64,000 nt of DNA from Castanea sativa (taxonomy: Eukaryota; Streptophyta; Magnoliopsida; Fagales; Fagaceae). Location: NCBI RefSeq assembly GCF_040712315.1, contig NC_134015.1, forward strand, positions 4,190,445-4,254,444, written 5' to 3'. The notes below the pieces were generated by a model. The model ran no database searches and was not told where the DNA came from. It saw nothing but the letters and a program-made list of their open reading frames with translations. Shown piece by piece: positions 24,511-37,319 of this stretch (positions are counted from its first letter, which is position 1; every line of letters starts with the position of its first letter). A program made the position numbers and the translations under genes.

Positions 24511-24830
24511 TTTTCCTCTTCTTTTTTTTTTTTTTGAGAAACCAAATTTTCCTTTGCTGGATTGAATTCACTGTATATCTATAAGTAATGCTACAAGTAC
24601 AAATTATTTTATAAGATTCTTACAAAATATTTTATGACCAACTTCTTCTTGGATTTTATTTAGACTCACAACTAACATCACTTTTTCATTTATCAATAAT
24701 CACTTACAATATTAGCAGTTTGTAAAAATTTTTGTAAAAAAATTTGTATCTATAGCATTACTCTATATCTATATTTTGAAAGGTATATGTTTAACCCTAG
24801 CACTGCTCTACTGTCACACATATGTTAAAC

Positions 24831-25845
24831 TATTAAGGATATATTTTTTGTAGTTGGCTAATCCTTTGACAAAACGCACTTTACTTGTATTTGGATAGAT
24901 CTAGGATGTGTTTAATACTTTAAAGAACATGTTATTCAAGTATAGTATTAAAGCCATGAATATTGGACCAAGAAACAAGTGAAGAAAAAGTGTTCACTAA
25001 AGCTGGACAGATGGCTCAACACCTGCGGACAGCTGCTTAACAGATAGCTAACTATCGAGGTTTAATGAGGCTCGACACTTGCTATCTATCGAGGTATCTA
25101 TCGAGAATATGGAAATTAGAATTTTCAGATTTGATTTTCGGCCCATGCTTATGTATTTGTGTAGAGTTTTTTTTCTCATAACCTTAGACATATATAAGGC
25201 TTATTTTAGAGGCTGTCACATAAGAGAATACAAGAAGAACATATGCAAAAGGTGACCGAAGCCTTATTCTCTCTGAAAGAAGCTACTGCGTCTTTTGCGC
25301 TTTAGGGTTTTGTAACCAAGTGCTTCTTGATCTTCATTATTGATGAAGTGAAAAACTTTGCAGCCAACATCTGTCTCAAGTTGGTGAGTGAGTCATGTAT
25401 TGGGATTCGTGCAAAGGAGTGAGTCACGTATTGGGATTTGTGTAAAGGAGTTAGTCACGTTCTGGGATCCGTGCATCAAAGGGTAGCGTTCATATATTGA
25501 AGAGTTCAGAGGTTCTGAAGCGGTAGAAGGTTTCTGCTGTGAGTTCATCTACGGGGATTGTAGAGTCTAGGGACAAAAGTTTTGTATTAGATCTGAAACT
25601 TCTCTTTACTATATTGGATTGTTTTTTGGGAAGGTTTCCCTCCAGGTTTTTTACTGTGAAACTGGTTGGTTTCATTGGTTTTCCTGGGTCATCATATCTT
25701 GTCTTACTTACTTTTCAGTTGCACTTATATTTGACATGATATTGATGTTTGTTTGTTTGAACAAGTTTTATTCATAATAAATCTAATTAACAACTTGAAT
25801 TTAAAACTTGTTAATTCTATCAACCGGGGTCTAAATTTTTCAACA
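24831..25845 (+). repeat. 5' LTR
   Basis: Begins TATTAAGGATAT (3' LTR: TGTTAAGGACAT, so the terminal TG has decayed here) and ends TTTTTCAACA. Contains CTATCTATCGAGGTATCTAT-type repeats near 25080-25110. Confidence 0.93.
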
Positions 25846-25847
25846 AG

Positions 25848-25859
25848 TGGTATCAGAGC
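25848..25859 (+). other. Primer-binding site (initiator tRNA-Met type)
   Basis: TGGTATCAGAGC two bases after the 5' LTR; complementary to the 3' end of plant initiator tRNA-Met. Confidence 0.9.
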
Positions 25860-25913
25860 GGGTACACTCTGATTGGATTAATTTCTTGAGTGTGATCCTT
25901 GACCCTCGTTGTC

Positions 25914-26078
25914 ATGGAAAGTCTTGGTGAGTTATTAAAAGTTTTGAGTTTTTTAACTCAATTTCAGGAGAATTATAATTCCTCTATGTCCTTTAATAGT
26001 CGTACTAGGACACATGCATTTTCATCTTCACAACCAAAGACTCATGCTGTGTGTGTGAGAAATGAGCCTAAGACTTAA
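25914..26078 (+). pseudogene. Short gag-start-like open frame
   Basis: 54-residue frame starting MESLGELLKVLSFLTQF. It sits where gag would start and ends at a TAA. No capsid motif is visible. Probably the remnant of the autonomous parent's first gene. Confidence 0.4.
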
Positions 26079-27032
26079 TTGTCTTTTCTGTTTATCCTCT
26101 GTTTTAATTCTTTCTATCTAAAGTAGAACTCTCTTTGCTTAATTTTTTGGAATCATGCTTTCATGCATCTACACCCTTCTATCATGCCTTCATGCATTTG
26201 CATCGTTCTTTCATGCTTTCATGTTGTTTGTTTGTTTTTGTTTGATTGTTTATTTTTTATTTTATTTTTTTTTCAAAAAAAAAATCAAAAAAATACAAAA
26301 ATAATGTGTTTGTGTACATCGGTTCTTGTGAACCTTAAAATGGCCATTGAAACAGAGTTTTCTAAACTTTGTATCGGTTGTAACTTAGATAAGCATTCTT
26401 ATGCACAACTAAACAAGTGAGCTTTGTGGCTCTTTGTTTGTGATTAGTAAGGTTAAGTGATCTCTTGTACTTAACACTCGTATCACTTTTTTTGAGGAGA
26501 AGAACTAGAAAATCCTAAGAGAAAGGCATAAATAACCATCTCACCACTGTTACCCGCCAATCATGATATGACATCTGTATACTTCGGCATAGCAAAAGTG
26601 CAATGTTAAAAAGCTTAATATAATTGGGTATTTCTTTTCTCTCATTTGTATACCCATGCATGGTTTGCTTAATAAAAAGAAAATATGCAAAGAAATAAAA
26701 GCAAAAAGAACAAAATTCTTTAAACTATGATTGCAAGCGTGTTTTTTAAGAGATGTGGGAGTTATAGGATGTACCTCGAAGGTGATAGTCCCCATTAAAC
26801 AGTTATGATTGTATGTGAGTTAAAGTGATTTTCTCATATCTCAAATCGTCATAACTTTGAGACACTTATGCAATCTTGCAATGTTTTTCACACACAACAC
26901 GCAATATTCTTTGTTACTCTTGATACATGTGTAGGTATAATATGATTTGGTCATCACAAGGTTTACTTGCGGTAATATATACTCACTAAACTGTCATGAT
27001 TTATTTTTGAAATATAAAATTGGTTAGACTTG

Positions 27033-27067
<35 letters not shown>

Positions 27068-28105
27068 GGACAAAATGCATGACATTTTTCTTGTTGAGAG
27101 ATGTTTTTTAGAGATCAAAATGTATTTGGATCTTTGGTTGAGTTGCATTCTTGATTGCATTCATATTTGTGTTTTTCTCTTCTTGAAAAACTGTTTTTAA
27201 GTAATCTCGACACCTCCTCGACACCTCTCGATACCTAGCTTATCTGTCGAGATCTTCAGTTGATTTTTTATCGCAATCTCGACACCTCTCGATAGCTAAG
27301 TAGATTGATTGAGAAAGTTCTTATCCCCTCGATAGCTTCTTGATAGCTGTTCGATCCATCAAGGTATGCTCGATAGCTTCTCGACTCCTCTCGATCCATC
27401 GAGATTCTCTTGTATGCATTGTTTTCCACATGTTTTGCATCTTTGTTTTATATTGTCATCCATAGCATATTGTTTCATTACATTCATGTATTTTTATGGA
27501 TTCTTTGTACCCCCTTGATCATCTTGATCATCTTTATGTTTCTCGGGTAAAGCTTTATAGTTTCTTGTACCATTTGTCAATCATGACAAAAAGGGGGAGA
27601 ATATGTGGAGAATATGTGGTTTCTTCTTAAGATTTCACATGTTAGGGGGAGAAATACATGCCCTTGTAAGGGGGAGTGTTTACCTCCTTATTGTTGTAGG
27701 AGCTACTTTTAGCTTCTTGTTCTTGTATACCAGTCTTGTGACCATGTTTACATACATTGTGCTTATCTTTTATATATATATGATGATATATGTTTTTTTC
27801 ACCTACCTCTACATGTGTTGTTTCTTTACTCTCTTTATACACATGTTTCTTATTCATTGTATGCAATCTTTTAATTTATGTTCCACTTAAAAATGTCTTG
27901 ATGAGTTTTGTTTAAGTGTTTCAGAAATACAAGTTGTCAAAGTCTTCCATGCCATGAACTCTCTTCTTGCAAAGTTTTTCAAGAGTTTGTGTAAGGGTAG
28001 ATTTTATTGTATTCAACAAGTGAGTATGAGTTGAGTAATTTATGACTTCTCTCATATGTTCATTTGTTTGTTGTGGTTTTGTCACGGATTTCCAAAGGGG
28101 GAGAT

Positions 28106-29098
28106 TGTTAAGGACATATTTTTTGTAGTTGGTTAATTCTTTGACAAAACGCACTTTACTTGTATTTGGGTAGATCTAAAATGTGTTTATACTTCAAAGA
28201 ACATGTTGTTCAAGTCTAGTGTTAAAGCCATGAAGATTGGACCAAGAAACAAGTGAAGAAAATGTGTTCACTAAAGCTAAACAGATAGCTTGACACCTGC
28301 GCACAACTGCTAGACAATTGCTCGACAGATAGCTATCTATCGAGGTTTAATGAGACTTGACACCTGCTATCTATCAAGGTATCTATCGAGGTTACGGAAA
28401 TTAGAATTTTTAGATCTGATTTTCGGCCCATGCTTATGTATTTGTATAGAGTTTATTTTCTCACAACCCTAGATATATATAAGACTTATTTTAGAGGCTG
28501 TCACATAAGAAAATACAAGGAGAACATATGCAAAAGTGACCGAAGCCTTATTCTCTCTGAAAGAAGCTACTGCGTCTTTTGCGCCTTAGGGTTTTGTAAC
28601 CAAATGCTTTTTAATCTTCATTATTGATGAAGTGAAGAACTTTATAGCCAACATCTTTCTCAAGTTGGTGAGTGAGTCACGTACTGGGATTCGTGCAAAG
28701 GAATTAGTCACGTACTGGGATCCGTGCATTAAAGGGTGGCGTTCATATATTGAAGAGTTTAAAGGTCCTAAAGCAGTAGAAGGTTTCTGCTGTGAGTTCA
28801 TCTACGGAGATTGTAGAATCTAGGGACAAAGGTTTTATATTAGATCTGAAACTTCTCTTTACTATAGTAGATTGCTTTTCGGGAAGGTTTCCCCTTAGGT
28901 TTTTTACTGTGAAACTGGTTGGTTTCATTGGTTTTCCTAGGTCATCATATCTTGTCTTATTTACTTTTCCGTAGCACTTATATTTGACATGATATTGATG
29001 TTTGTTTGTTTGAACAAGTTTTATTCATAATAAATCTAATTAACAACTTGAGTTTAAAACTTGTTAATTCTATCAACCGGGGTCTAAATTTCCCAACA
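28106..29098 (+). repeat. 3' LTR
   Basis: Direct copy of the 5' LTR with scattered differences and small indels. Begins TGTTAAGGACAT directly after the purine tract and ends TTTCCCAACA. Confidence 0.93.
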
Positions 29099-29103
29099 TA
29101 AAC

Positions 29104-30689
29104 ATTGATTGTAATTTGGAAAGAGCAGTGATACGATGCCGGGCTGACTGTAAATAAACTTCTTAAGGATTTTTTCTATTCATGAGGGAATTATACAAAA
29201 TATTTTTCTGTCGTACTAGTTAATTGTTATAAGAAGTACTAGTTAATTGTTATAAGAAATATGAATAAGTTCCATTTATGATTTACTTCATGCTGGTACA
29301 TGCTATATATTGTGAGAGTTCATTTTTGTCTGAGATATTTCAAAGTTATATTATGCCGCCTTTCGAATGCATCATATTAATGCATTTTAATTAGTTAATT
29401 AATGATTCTAAAACAAAAAGTAAAATAATTAACTAATAAGTTCTCATAAGCTTTATTCTAATTCCTAACAGTCATAAGTTCTCATAATATTTTCACAACA
29501 ATTATTAGGTTATAGTCATAAGTTCCAACCATTGGTCTCATTTTTTTATTATCCACCAATAAGCATGCTACATAGGATAAATACACAAGCCACAGTTTTT
29601 CAATCTAGTCCTATGAACCCCTACAGTACCCCTGAAAGAAATTGGCACATGCTACCTAGGATAAATACACAAGATTACAGTAATTTGTCAATCTATTCCT
29701 ATGAAACCAACAGTAAAACCCTGAAAGAAATTGGCACTACAATCTCCTAAAATTATTATTATCTATTATTAACCCGTTTTGGCTCTTAAGTCTTAACCCC
29801 AAAATTCTTCATCACTCAAATTGTTTTTTTTTTGTTTTTGTTGGTAATTGTTTTGACAGATCAATTTCTTTCGACTCTAGCACGAGATTTACATGGTGTA
29901 TTTCGGAGTTTCTTATTGACCCATTAAGGCGGGCCAGGAATCTCCTTTTCTAGTAAAAAATGTCACCTATTGTCCAATCATTACATTTGAAAGTGTTATT
30001 ATAGTTTATAACTTTATATATGTATTTGTAGTTTTGTATGCTTAATTAGGGCGATTATATTTTAGGTATAGTTGTTTCTAGATTGTATTTTTTTTTTTTT
30101 TTTTTGAGAAGCTTCTAGATTGTATTTTAATTATATTGAAAAGGTTTTTTTTTTTTTTTTTTACAAATAATCTAACTTTTAGCTTCTCTGAAAATAATAT
30201 TATCTAATGAAAACCTATATTAATTTGTTCTAATTATAATTGATATTTTTCTTCATTAACTTAGAGGAAAATCAATACAATTAATGATAAAAATAAAAAA
30301 TAAAAACAGATTGACATATGATTAAAACATATATTTTATTATGTCATACCCTACTGACTGACTGCAGGTTGGAATGTTGGATGCAATTGAACTATGGTAG
30401 GACCTTTGACCGAAATTTAAAAAGCAAACTTATTACGCAATGATTGATGGGCCTAATATTGGGTCGTTAAATAAATTGCAAAGCAAATGGCTAGCCCATT
30501 ACACTGCCACGCTTTAAGATTCTCATTTCACTTACCCGAACAATAACAATAGTCAGATTCAATGAATGTTAGGATAAAGCTTTTGAGAACTTATTTTCTA
30601 GGTCCAATTTGATAGCCATGCTGCTAATTTTTACTTTTCAAAGTGGTTATGGAATGGATTCTTTCTTGAACCAACATGATGTAGTCAAG
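29104..30689. other. Fragments of the local unit, no gene
   Basis: 30180-30300 (ATTATCTAATGAAAACCTA) matches 52316-52400 and 54540-54620. 30350-30560 (GGAATGTTGGATGCAATTGA, then GCTAGCCCATTACACTGCCA) matches 53820-53900 and 55030-55200. 29532-29750 holds an internal direct repeat of GGATAAATACACAAG with CCCTGAAAGAAATTGGCA. No open frame is convincing. Confidence 0.55.
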
Positions 30690-31130
30690 GCTTTTCACCT
30701 ACTACAAAAAAATCGAGCTATACCAGCATTTCTAATAAGTTTGCTTAGGTAAGGTCCAAGTCTATTCAAAAGAATTTGGGTGATGGTCTTGTACAAGGTG
30801 TTGCACAACCCAGATAGCCTGAATTGGTTAACCATTTCTGCTCTACCAACTTTAGGAATGAGGTACAAAAGGCCAAAAGGGTGGAATTCAGTTCCTTTGG
30901 GACGTTTTTTTTCTAGCAAAAGACCTCTAGGACAAGGTTGCATGTTGAGTTTCCTACTATGTCATAAAATTTTTGGAAGAAGATTGGGTTGAAACCATGA
31001 GGTCCAAGGGCTTTATAACTACTTTGGGAATTCTAAATTCTTGATAGTGCTATCCAAATGAAGTCTGTTTGGCTGTAGACTTCCTTGTCTAGCTTATATA
31101 CAATTTTGTCTAATATCATTAGTTTTTCCT
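30690..31130 (-). pseudogene. LINE reverse transcriptase fragment (- strand)
   Basis: The minus strand encodes LLYLIPKVGRAEMVNQFRLS, GLCNTLYKTITQILLNRLGP and nearby remnants. It is the same reverse transcriptase block as 23960-24290 but in opposite orientation. Inactive; stops upstream and downstream. Confidence 0.75.
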
Positions 31131-31797
31131 TCTTTTCTTTTCTTTTCTTTTTAACAATTCCACATTAGTTAGAATGGAGGAGCGCCTTAAGGATGTGTGA
31201 TACTGTTTTATTCTCTTATCAATGCAATTTCAATTGTTTGATATATATCTTTTAATCATATAAAAAGGGTAAAAGAAAGTCATTAATTTGTTAATTAATA
31301 ATTTTATATACACACTCCTCACATTTACTCCCTCTTTAAAAGAGCAATTGACAAGAACACGGTATATTTTATAATCATTTTACAATATGACTATTGGCAA
31401 GTTGAATTGAAAGGAATATGAGTTTTTTTTTTTTGTTTTCCAGAAAAAAGAAATATGAGCTAATTTACCTATTCAACAAATTATGAAATATTCACAGATT
31501 TATTCTAAGAATTGCCACCCTACCCACTTTATTTAAACAAGCAACTCATCCCTTGTAATAAGTAGATATTGAATCCCATTTTGAATTGTACATGTTAAAG
31601 TTGTTGTGATAGCTTATATCGAATTTTTATTAGGGTTTTATAGGTAATATAAAAACCTCATCCAACATGTTTTCCAAACTCCTAACATATCACTCTTCAT
31701 TAATTAGGGGGCCCAACCGAGGCTAAAAATTTATTTGTTACTCTCAACTATCATGCGGCTCATGTTCGTTGACTTCTTTCTATATTGTTCCATGGAG

Positions 31798-31969
31798 CAA
31801 GACTTAGATACAGTGTTTAGGCGCTGTTCCTTAGGTTCCTCTCTTAAGATTCTGTTGTGTGACTTTTTTCTTATGGGATGAAAGTATATTTTTTAATTAA
31901 GCAACCAAATGACAGAATCTTAAAAGGGGAATCTAAAGAACATCACCTAAGGTATTGTATATAAGTTTA
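31798..31969. mobile_element. Short hairpin MITE, copy 1
   Basis: The left arm, CTTAGATACAGTGTTTAGGC ... CCTTAGGTTCC, is inverted against GGAATCTAAAGAAC ... CTAAGGTATTGTATATAAG. A second copy lies at 43428-43598. Confidence 0.7.
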
Positions 31970-32225
31970 TTCCTTGCTACATGGATGTGTCTCTAAGTAG
32001 TGGAAAACTCATCCCTTCATAATTGCATTCCAAAGTTGGTAAAGAAATGAGTAATGAAGCCAATGCCAATGCGGAGCATTGTGATTCCTAGCTAACGGAT
32101 CTTTGGTGTTCATAGATTACCAGCTTGGCGAGGAAAAAAACTTGAGTCGTTTTGTTGTATCTTTTGAAGGTATCAATTAATTTGTGTAATAACTCTGATG
32201 AAAAATGTATACCTTTATGTGATAC

Positions 32226-32338
32226 CTTAGTGCGATGGTCACTCCACAAGTATAAGTGCTTGTGGGGTGCGGGGTGTGGGGGGCAAGGGTCGGGGTTCAA
32301 GTCTCCAGGAGGGAGTTTTCACACACATATACACTTAA
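32226..32338 (+). mobile_element. tRNA-derived SINE, 3'-truncated copy
   Basis: A box A-like TTAGTGCGATGGTCA and a box B, GGTTCAAGTCT, are spaced as in tRNA-derived SINEs. The body is TATAAGTGCTTGTGGGG ... GGAGGGAGTTTTCACACACA. It ends at TACACTTAA, short of the tail seen in the copy at 43228-43379. Confidence 0.75.
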
Positions 32339-32717
32339 GCCTCGTTTGGGAGAAGGGAATAGAATGGAATAAAAAGGAATAAAAAGAATAATTTTAAAAT
32401 ATTCTTCATTTCCCTTGCTTGGAAGGAGGGTATGAAAAGTCAATTCTCTTGTTTGGGAGTTAACAATCTCAAGAAACAAAAAAGCTCAACTTTTAAGTAA
32501 TGACCCCTGGCACTAGAAGACTCAAGAAAAACTCCTAGCTGAGAAAAAAAGAAGCAAACAGAAAGGAAAGCAAGCCTAGCTTTAGAACACATATCAAAAG
32601 AGAGGGAAGATGGGTCTGACCTGAGAAAGAAATTTAAGAGTTTGAAAATTTGGAAGAAAAGAGCTTGCAAAAGAAAGAAAACAGAAAGAGTAGAAAAAAT
32701 AAGAGGAGGGAGGCTTT

Positions 32718-33643
32718 TAAGAGCACTATTTTACATCCTACACCCTTAAAATCATTCCACATCCGGCTATGTAAATCCAAAAATTTCTGCTGACTACATA
32801 TATGCAACTGACTGTTCATGAGGATGGAAAGAAATAATATTTTTTTAATCTCAAACACTCTCTCTTCCTCTCACTTCAGACCCCTCTCTTTTTCTTTTTT
32901 CTTTTTCTTTTCTCATTTCTCTCTCATGCTCTCTCCTCTCTTAATTCCTCTCATGGTGAAGCCTTTCTCTCTCTCTCTCTCTCTCTTTCAAGATCGGCTT
33001 TGGGTGGTCCTGGGTCAGATCAGCTTTGTTGGTGGGCTTCAGATCAGCTTTATGGGTGGTCTTGTGTTTTAGATTGGCTTTGTGGGTGGGTTTAGATTTG
33101 GTTTGTTGGTGGCACTGGGTTTGTTGCGGTGATTCTAGAGATTTGGTATTTAGGTTTGGGGGTTTTAAGAAAAAGAGGATTTTTGTTTTGGGTTTTGTTC
33201 CAAAATAGGTTTGAAGTCTAATGTGTGTATTTGTGCTGTTGTTTGTGGGCGCATATGAATCTGTGTTCATGTCTTGGTCTGGGATCTTTGGGAATTTTAG
33301 ATTTAACATGCTTGGTTGTTGTTGTTGTGTTGGGTAAGTGGGAATAGGAATGACTTTTGGGGGGGGGTTTGGTTGAAATTTCTATTGTTGTGGTTTCTGG
33401 TTTATGAAAGAAAGCAGAGAAATTTTTGTGTTTTTGGGTTGGAACCTTTCTTTCTTGGTCTCCTTGTTGGGGTCGTTAGGTTTAATTTTTGGAGCTTTGG
33501 AGGGGTTGAACTGATTGTTTTTCCTGGGTTTTTAGGATTGATTTCAATGGGGTTTTAGAGCTGATTTGAGAGTGGAATGGTGACTGTTTTTTATTTATAT
33601 TATTTTAATGAGTTGGGACGTTAGAGGAGTTGTAAAATGAGAT
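32718..33643. mobile_element. AGAGCA-type non-autonomous element M1
   Basis: Begins TAAGAGCACTATTTTACATC. Has a CT-rich left interior (CTCTCTCTTTC near 32960-32990) and a GGT/GTG-rich right interior (GATCAGCTTTGTTGGTGGGC). The right end, GTTGTAAAATGAGATAC, abuts the next element. The open frames on both strands come from low complexity and match nothing I know. Confidence 0.5.
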
Positions 33644-34676
33644 ACTAAGAGCATCACAATGGTAAATCTCATCCCATCCTATTTTACTATTTCAAAAAGC
33701 TACTTTATCTCAAAAAAAAAAATTATACCATACCATTTTTCAATACACCCAACATCTCAAAACTCTATTTTTTTCCCAATTTATTTAAATATTCTTTTTT
33801 ATTATTTTTTTACTATTTCTCTCTCTTTTCCTTTTCGTCTCTCTCCCTCAACCTCTAGCACAAGAACAGATAAGAAAAAAAAAAAACAACTAGCAAGGTC
33901 TCTCATGGGCTTAACGCCACCACTGTTAAAGCACCGTCAAACCAAAACCAAATTAAACCACCATCAAACAACGCCACCACCCTAAAGCAACGCCACCACC
34001 ATCAAACCAAAACCAAAACTACATTAAAAAAAAAAAACCATCAAACCATCAAATCCAATGATCAACCCATTCAAAAAAAATCACTATCAAAGCCATCGGA
34101 GCTCCAATTCATGGCAATTCAAACCCATCGGAGCCATCACCAGCAAACCCATTCAAAAAAAAAAATACTAGCAAACCTAACCCTCACGCCTATCCAAACC
34201 CAGCCCGCCAATCCACGCTGATCCAAACCCACCATCAACCGCTCCCAGCCTACCACCATGCCCAAATCAACCCATAACCCTCACGCCCAGATCAACACAG
34301 AAACCCACAAGTCCATAGCAACCCCATCGGAATCCATAGCAAATTGATCTAAGATAGAGAGGAAGGAAGTGTTGAGATTGTATGGGTTTCGGGTTTGAAG
34401 AGGAGAAAGCAGAACGAAGTAGAGAGAAATTGCAGAGAGAAAGTGAAATGAAATGAGAGAGAGAGAGAGAGAGAAGAAGCATCAGACAAATAAAAAACTA
34501 ATTTTTATTATACAATACTGCTAGAATACCATCTTATATATAAGATGGTACTGTAGTAAGATTGTAAATGTTTTTGCAATGGAATGATTTTGCAAGTTCC
34601 GCTGTTGGGGCCTTTTAAGGTTTAGTTGCTAAATATCAGTGGCATATGACATTTGCAAGTTCCACTGCTGATGCTC
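33644..34676. mobile_element. AGAGCAT-type non-autonomous element M2
   Basis: Runs from TAAGAGCATCACAATGG to CCACTGCTGATGCTCT. The interior has ACC/CAA-rich DNA (CACCACCATCAAACC) and a GA repeat near 34456-34473. It ends exactly where M3 begins. Confidence 0.6.
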
Positions 34677-35411
34677 TAAGAGCATTGGTAATAGCGGTGC
34701 TAAAAGGCTAAAAAGCCATTTTTAGCACCACTACACATAAAAAAGAGAGTTGTCAGGTATATATGGTTGTGCACGCTAACTGAGAGCTAAAGCAAAAAAA
34801 AAAAAAAAATTTTTTTTATTCCTCATCTGGTTTAAAATAATATTTGTTTGTTTTTTTTTTTCTATTCTTTTATTCTCCGCCATCGACCCAAAGCAAAAAT
34901 GGACAACCAAAAATCATAGCATTGATTTGAATACCAATTATCATACAATCCCAAACCAAACGGTGATCATCATAACCAGAAATACCAAGTAGCATCAAAA
35001 CCTCAAACCCACCCAAACAAACAATAGTCCTATCATAATTCATCTCTAAAGAAGATGAAGAAAAACTGAGATTTGACATTCTGGGTCTTTGAGTTTAAAC
35101 TTCAAACAAGAACCAGAGAATGGGTATATGGGAAAGTTAAGAACTTTATGCAGAGAAAGAAAGAAGAAGAAGAAGAAGAAGAAGAAGAAGAAGAAGAAGA
35201 AAGGAACCCCAGAAGAGTGAGTTTTTTTAGAGAGAGAGGAGAGAGAGAGAGAGACAGAGTGTGTAAATGGTCAAAGAAAAGAATTATGGAGAGAAGAGGA
35301 AAGGCTAGAAAACGCAGGAAAGAAAAGTCCTATTCAGATGGAGGAGTTTGGATATTTGATTGGTAACCTCTCTCTAATTATTTATTTGTTTATTTTACTA
35401 TTTTTTTTATT

Positions 35412-37022
35412 AGGCGTAAATGCACTTTTAGTCCCTACATTTTGAATTTTTTTCATTTTGGTCCCTAATTTTATTTTTACCACTTTTAGTTCCTAAACCA
35501 ATTAGCACGTCTCATTTTAGTCATTTCTGTCAGCCAACTAGTGGAAAAGGCTGACGTGGCTGATGGAGCGAATAAAAAAATAATATAAAATGCATTATTG
35601 TCCACTGTGGCCATACCTGCTCAGCCACGTGTCTTTCCCACCCTAATGAGTGAACACGTGATTGTCACGTGACCACATTAGCAATTGATAGGGCGCATGA
35701 ATGCTGTGAACCACTCATCTCTTTCCCTAAATCAGTCCTACACCATAGCCAAGCTCACACTCACGACCTGAAATCACCATATCCAAGCTTTGCGAAACTG
35801 TACAGCCATCATCAGTCCATAAACCAGAAAATCAATTACTGAAAAAATCAAACTGAGAACATATACCCAAACCTAGAAAATCAAATACCCAAAAAATCAA
35901 ATACCCAAACCCAAAAAATGAAACTAGAAAAACAAAAAAAAAGAATCAAATCCAAGAAACAGTAAACTTTTCTTGAAATAGTAGATGAAAGAAAGGCAGG
36001 GAGAACCCCTCAGCAGCAGCAGCAGTAGAGGGCTTCGTTGTTGACGACGACGATGATCACGAGGGCTTGTTGTTTGTCTTCTTCTTCGTCGCTGTCCTCA
36101 ACCTCCTCGTCTTTGTCGAAGTCAGATTGTTCGGTGGTTTCGGATTTGGGTTGGGGTTGGGTTTGAATTTGAGTGGTTCCGGAGAAACGAATTTGGATCG
36201 GTTCTTGGAGCACACTACTCTGGTGGTCCCAGCCCAGTATTTATCCAAGGAAATTTCTGCTATTTAGGGTTTTTGTGTGATTTTGGGTAATGGGAGATGT
36301 GATGGTTGTGAAATTAGGCTTATTGTTAGGTTCCTAAATAAATTTTGAAACTTTATGGTTTGTAATCAAAACCCAGTCCTTAAACTGCCTACATTTTTTT
36401 TCTCTTTGATCAAAATGTTTAAACCCTTGTAATTTGGATTGATTAGGAAATGGACTTGTAATTAGGTTCCTATTGATGAAATTTTGAAATTTAATGATTT
36501 GTGAGTAAAACTTAGATTTTATATTGTTTTCATTTTGTCACTTTGGTCGAAATGTTTAAACTTTAAACCCTTGTTTTGGGTTTGATTTTTTCAGTAATTG
36601 ATTTTCTGGGTTGTGGGCTGATGATGGCTGTACAATTTTGCTGAGCTTGGATATGGTGATTTCAAGTCGTGAGTGTGAGCTTGGCTATGTGGTAGGACTG
36701 ATTTGGGGAAAGAGATGAGTGGTTCACAGCATTCACGCGCCCTATCAATTGCTAATGTGGTCACGTGACAATCCTGTGTTCACTCATTAGGGTGGGAAAG
36801 ACATGTGGCTGAGTAGGTATGGTCATAGTGGACAACAGTGCATTTTATATTATTTTTTTATTCGCTCTATCAGCCACGTCAGCCTTTTCTGCTAGTTGGC
36901 TGACGGAAAGGACTAAAATGAGACGCGCTAATTGGTTTAGGGACTAAAGGTAATAAAAATAAAATGTAGGGATTAAAATGGAAAAAAGTCAAAATGTAGG
37001 GACTAAAAGTGCATTTACGCCT
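35412..37022 (+). mobile_element. Pack-MULE carrying a DUF789 gene piece
   Basis: Very long terminal inverted repeats, about 440 bases each: the left starts AGGCGTAAATGCACTTTTAG, and the reverse complement of the right end is the same. Paired landmarks include CAGCCACGTGTCTTTCCCAC (left) and GTGGGAAAGACATGTGGCTG (right). The unique interior is about 35853-36575. No transposase. The flanks are T/A-rich (TTTTTTATT and TTTTATTAT), so the target-site duplication is ambiguous. Confidence 0.85.
36166..36267 (+). pseudogene. Captured fragment of a DUF789-family gene
   Basis: Reads SGSGETNLDRFLEHTT then LVVPAQYLSK and stops at TAG. N-L-D-R-F-L-E-x-T-T-P-V-V-P-A-x-Y-L is the N-terminal signature of plant DUF789 proteins. 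Here the Pro after the two Thr is Leu, and the frame ends shortly after. The preceding bases (36010-36165) encode a Ser-rich segment in a shifted frame (LSSSSSLSSTSSSLSKSD), which fits the low-complexity N-terminus of such proteins, so a frameshift probably lies near 36150. Function of DUF789 proteins is not known to me. Not functional here. Confidence 0.75.
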
Positions 37023-37319
37023 TTTTATTATTATTATTATTAATTAACCTCATACCCACGCCTCCGACCCATCTCGGTCTTCTCTGTTACACTAGATGAT
37101 TATTTTCTATCATGATGATTGAGAAATTGCTTTAATAAAAAAAAAATTGTATAAGTATAATTTGGGGTTAAAAAAATCACTTGTTAAATACTAGATGATT
37201 ATTTGCTATCATGTGGCAGTGGCAATGGTGGTGGAAGAGTCAATGGCGGCCGCGGTAGCGGTGGTGGTAGCGGTAGTGGCAGCGGCAGCAATAGCGGTTG
37301 CGAGTGATTGTGATTGTTG

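Larger units (their letters stand above)
24831..29098 (+). mobile_element. Complete non-autonomous LTR retrotransposon (4268 bp)
   Basis: Two direct LTRs (24831-25845 and 28106-29098) bracket a 2260-base interior and the whole is flanked by TAAAC (24826-24830 and 29099-29103). The primer-binding site TGGTATCAGAGC and a purine tract, AAAGGGGGAGAT, at 28094-28105 are in the expected places. The interior has no pol genes, so it must have been moved by an autonomous partner. The PBS type and LTR layout suggest the Ty1/copia group, by inference. It lies inside an inverted fragment of the local unit: 24775-24830 plus 29104-29130 match the reverse complement of about 6015-6105. Confidence 0.93.

Noticed and set aside
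30695..30715. CTACTACAAAAAAATC as a CACTA-transposon end
   Set aside because: It lies inside the LINE remnant and has no inverted partner or 3-bp TSD.
33026..33558. Gly/Val/Leu-rich open frames in M1
   Set aside because: They arise from GGT/TTG-rich low complexity within a non-autonomous element; frames exist on both strands and match no family.
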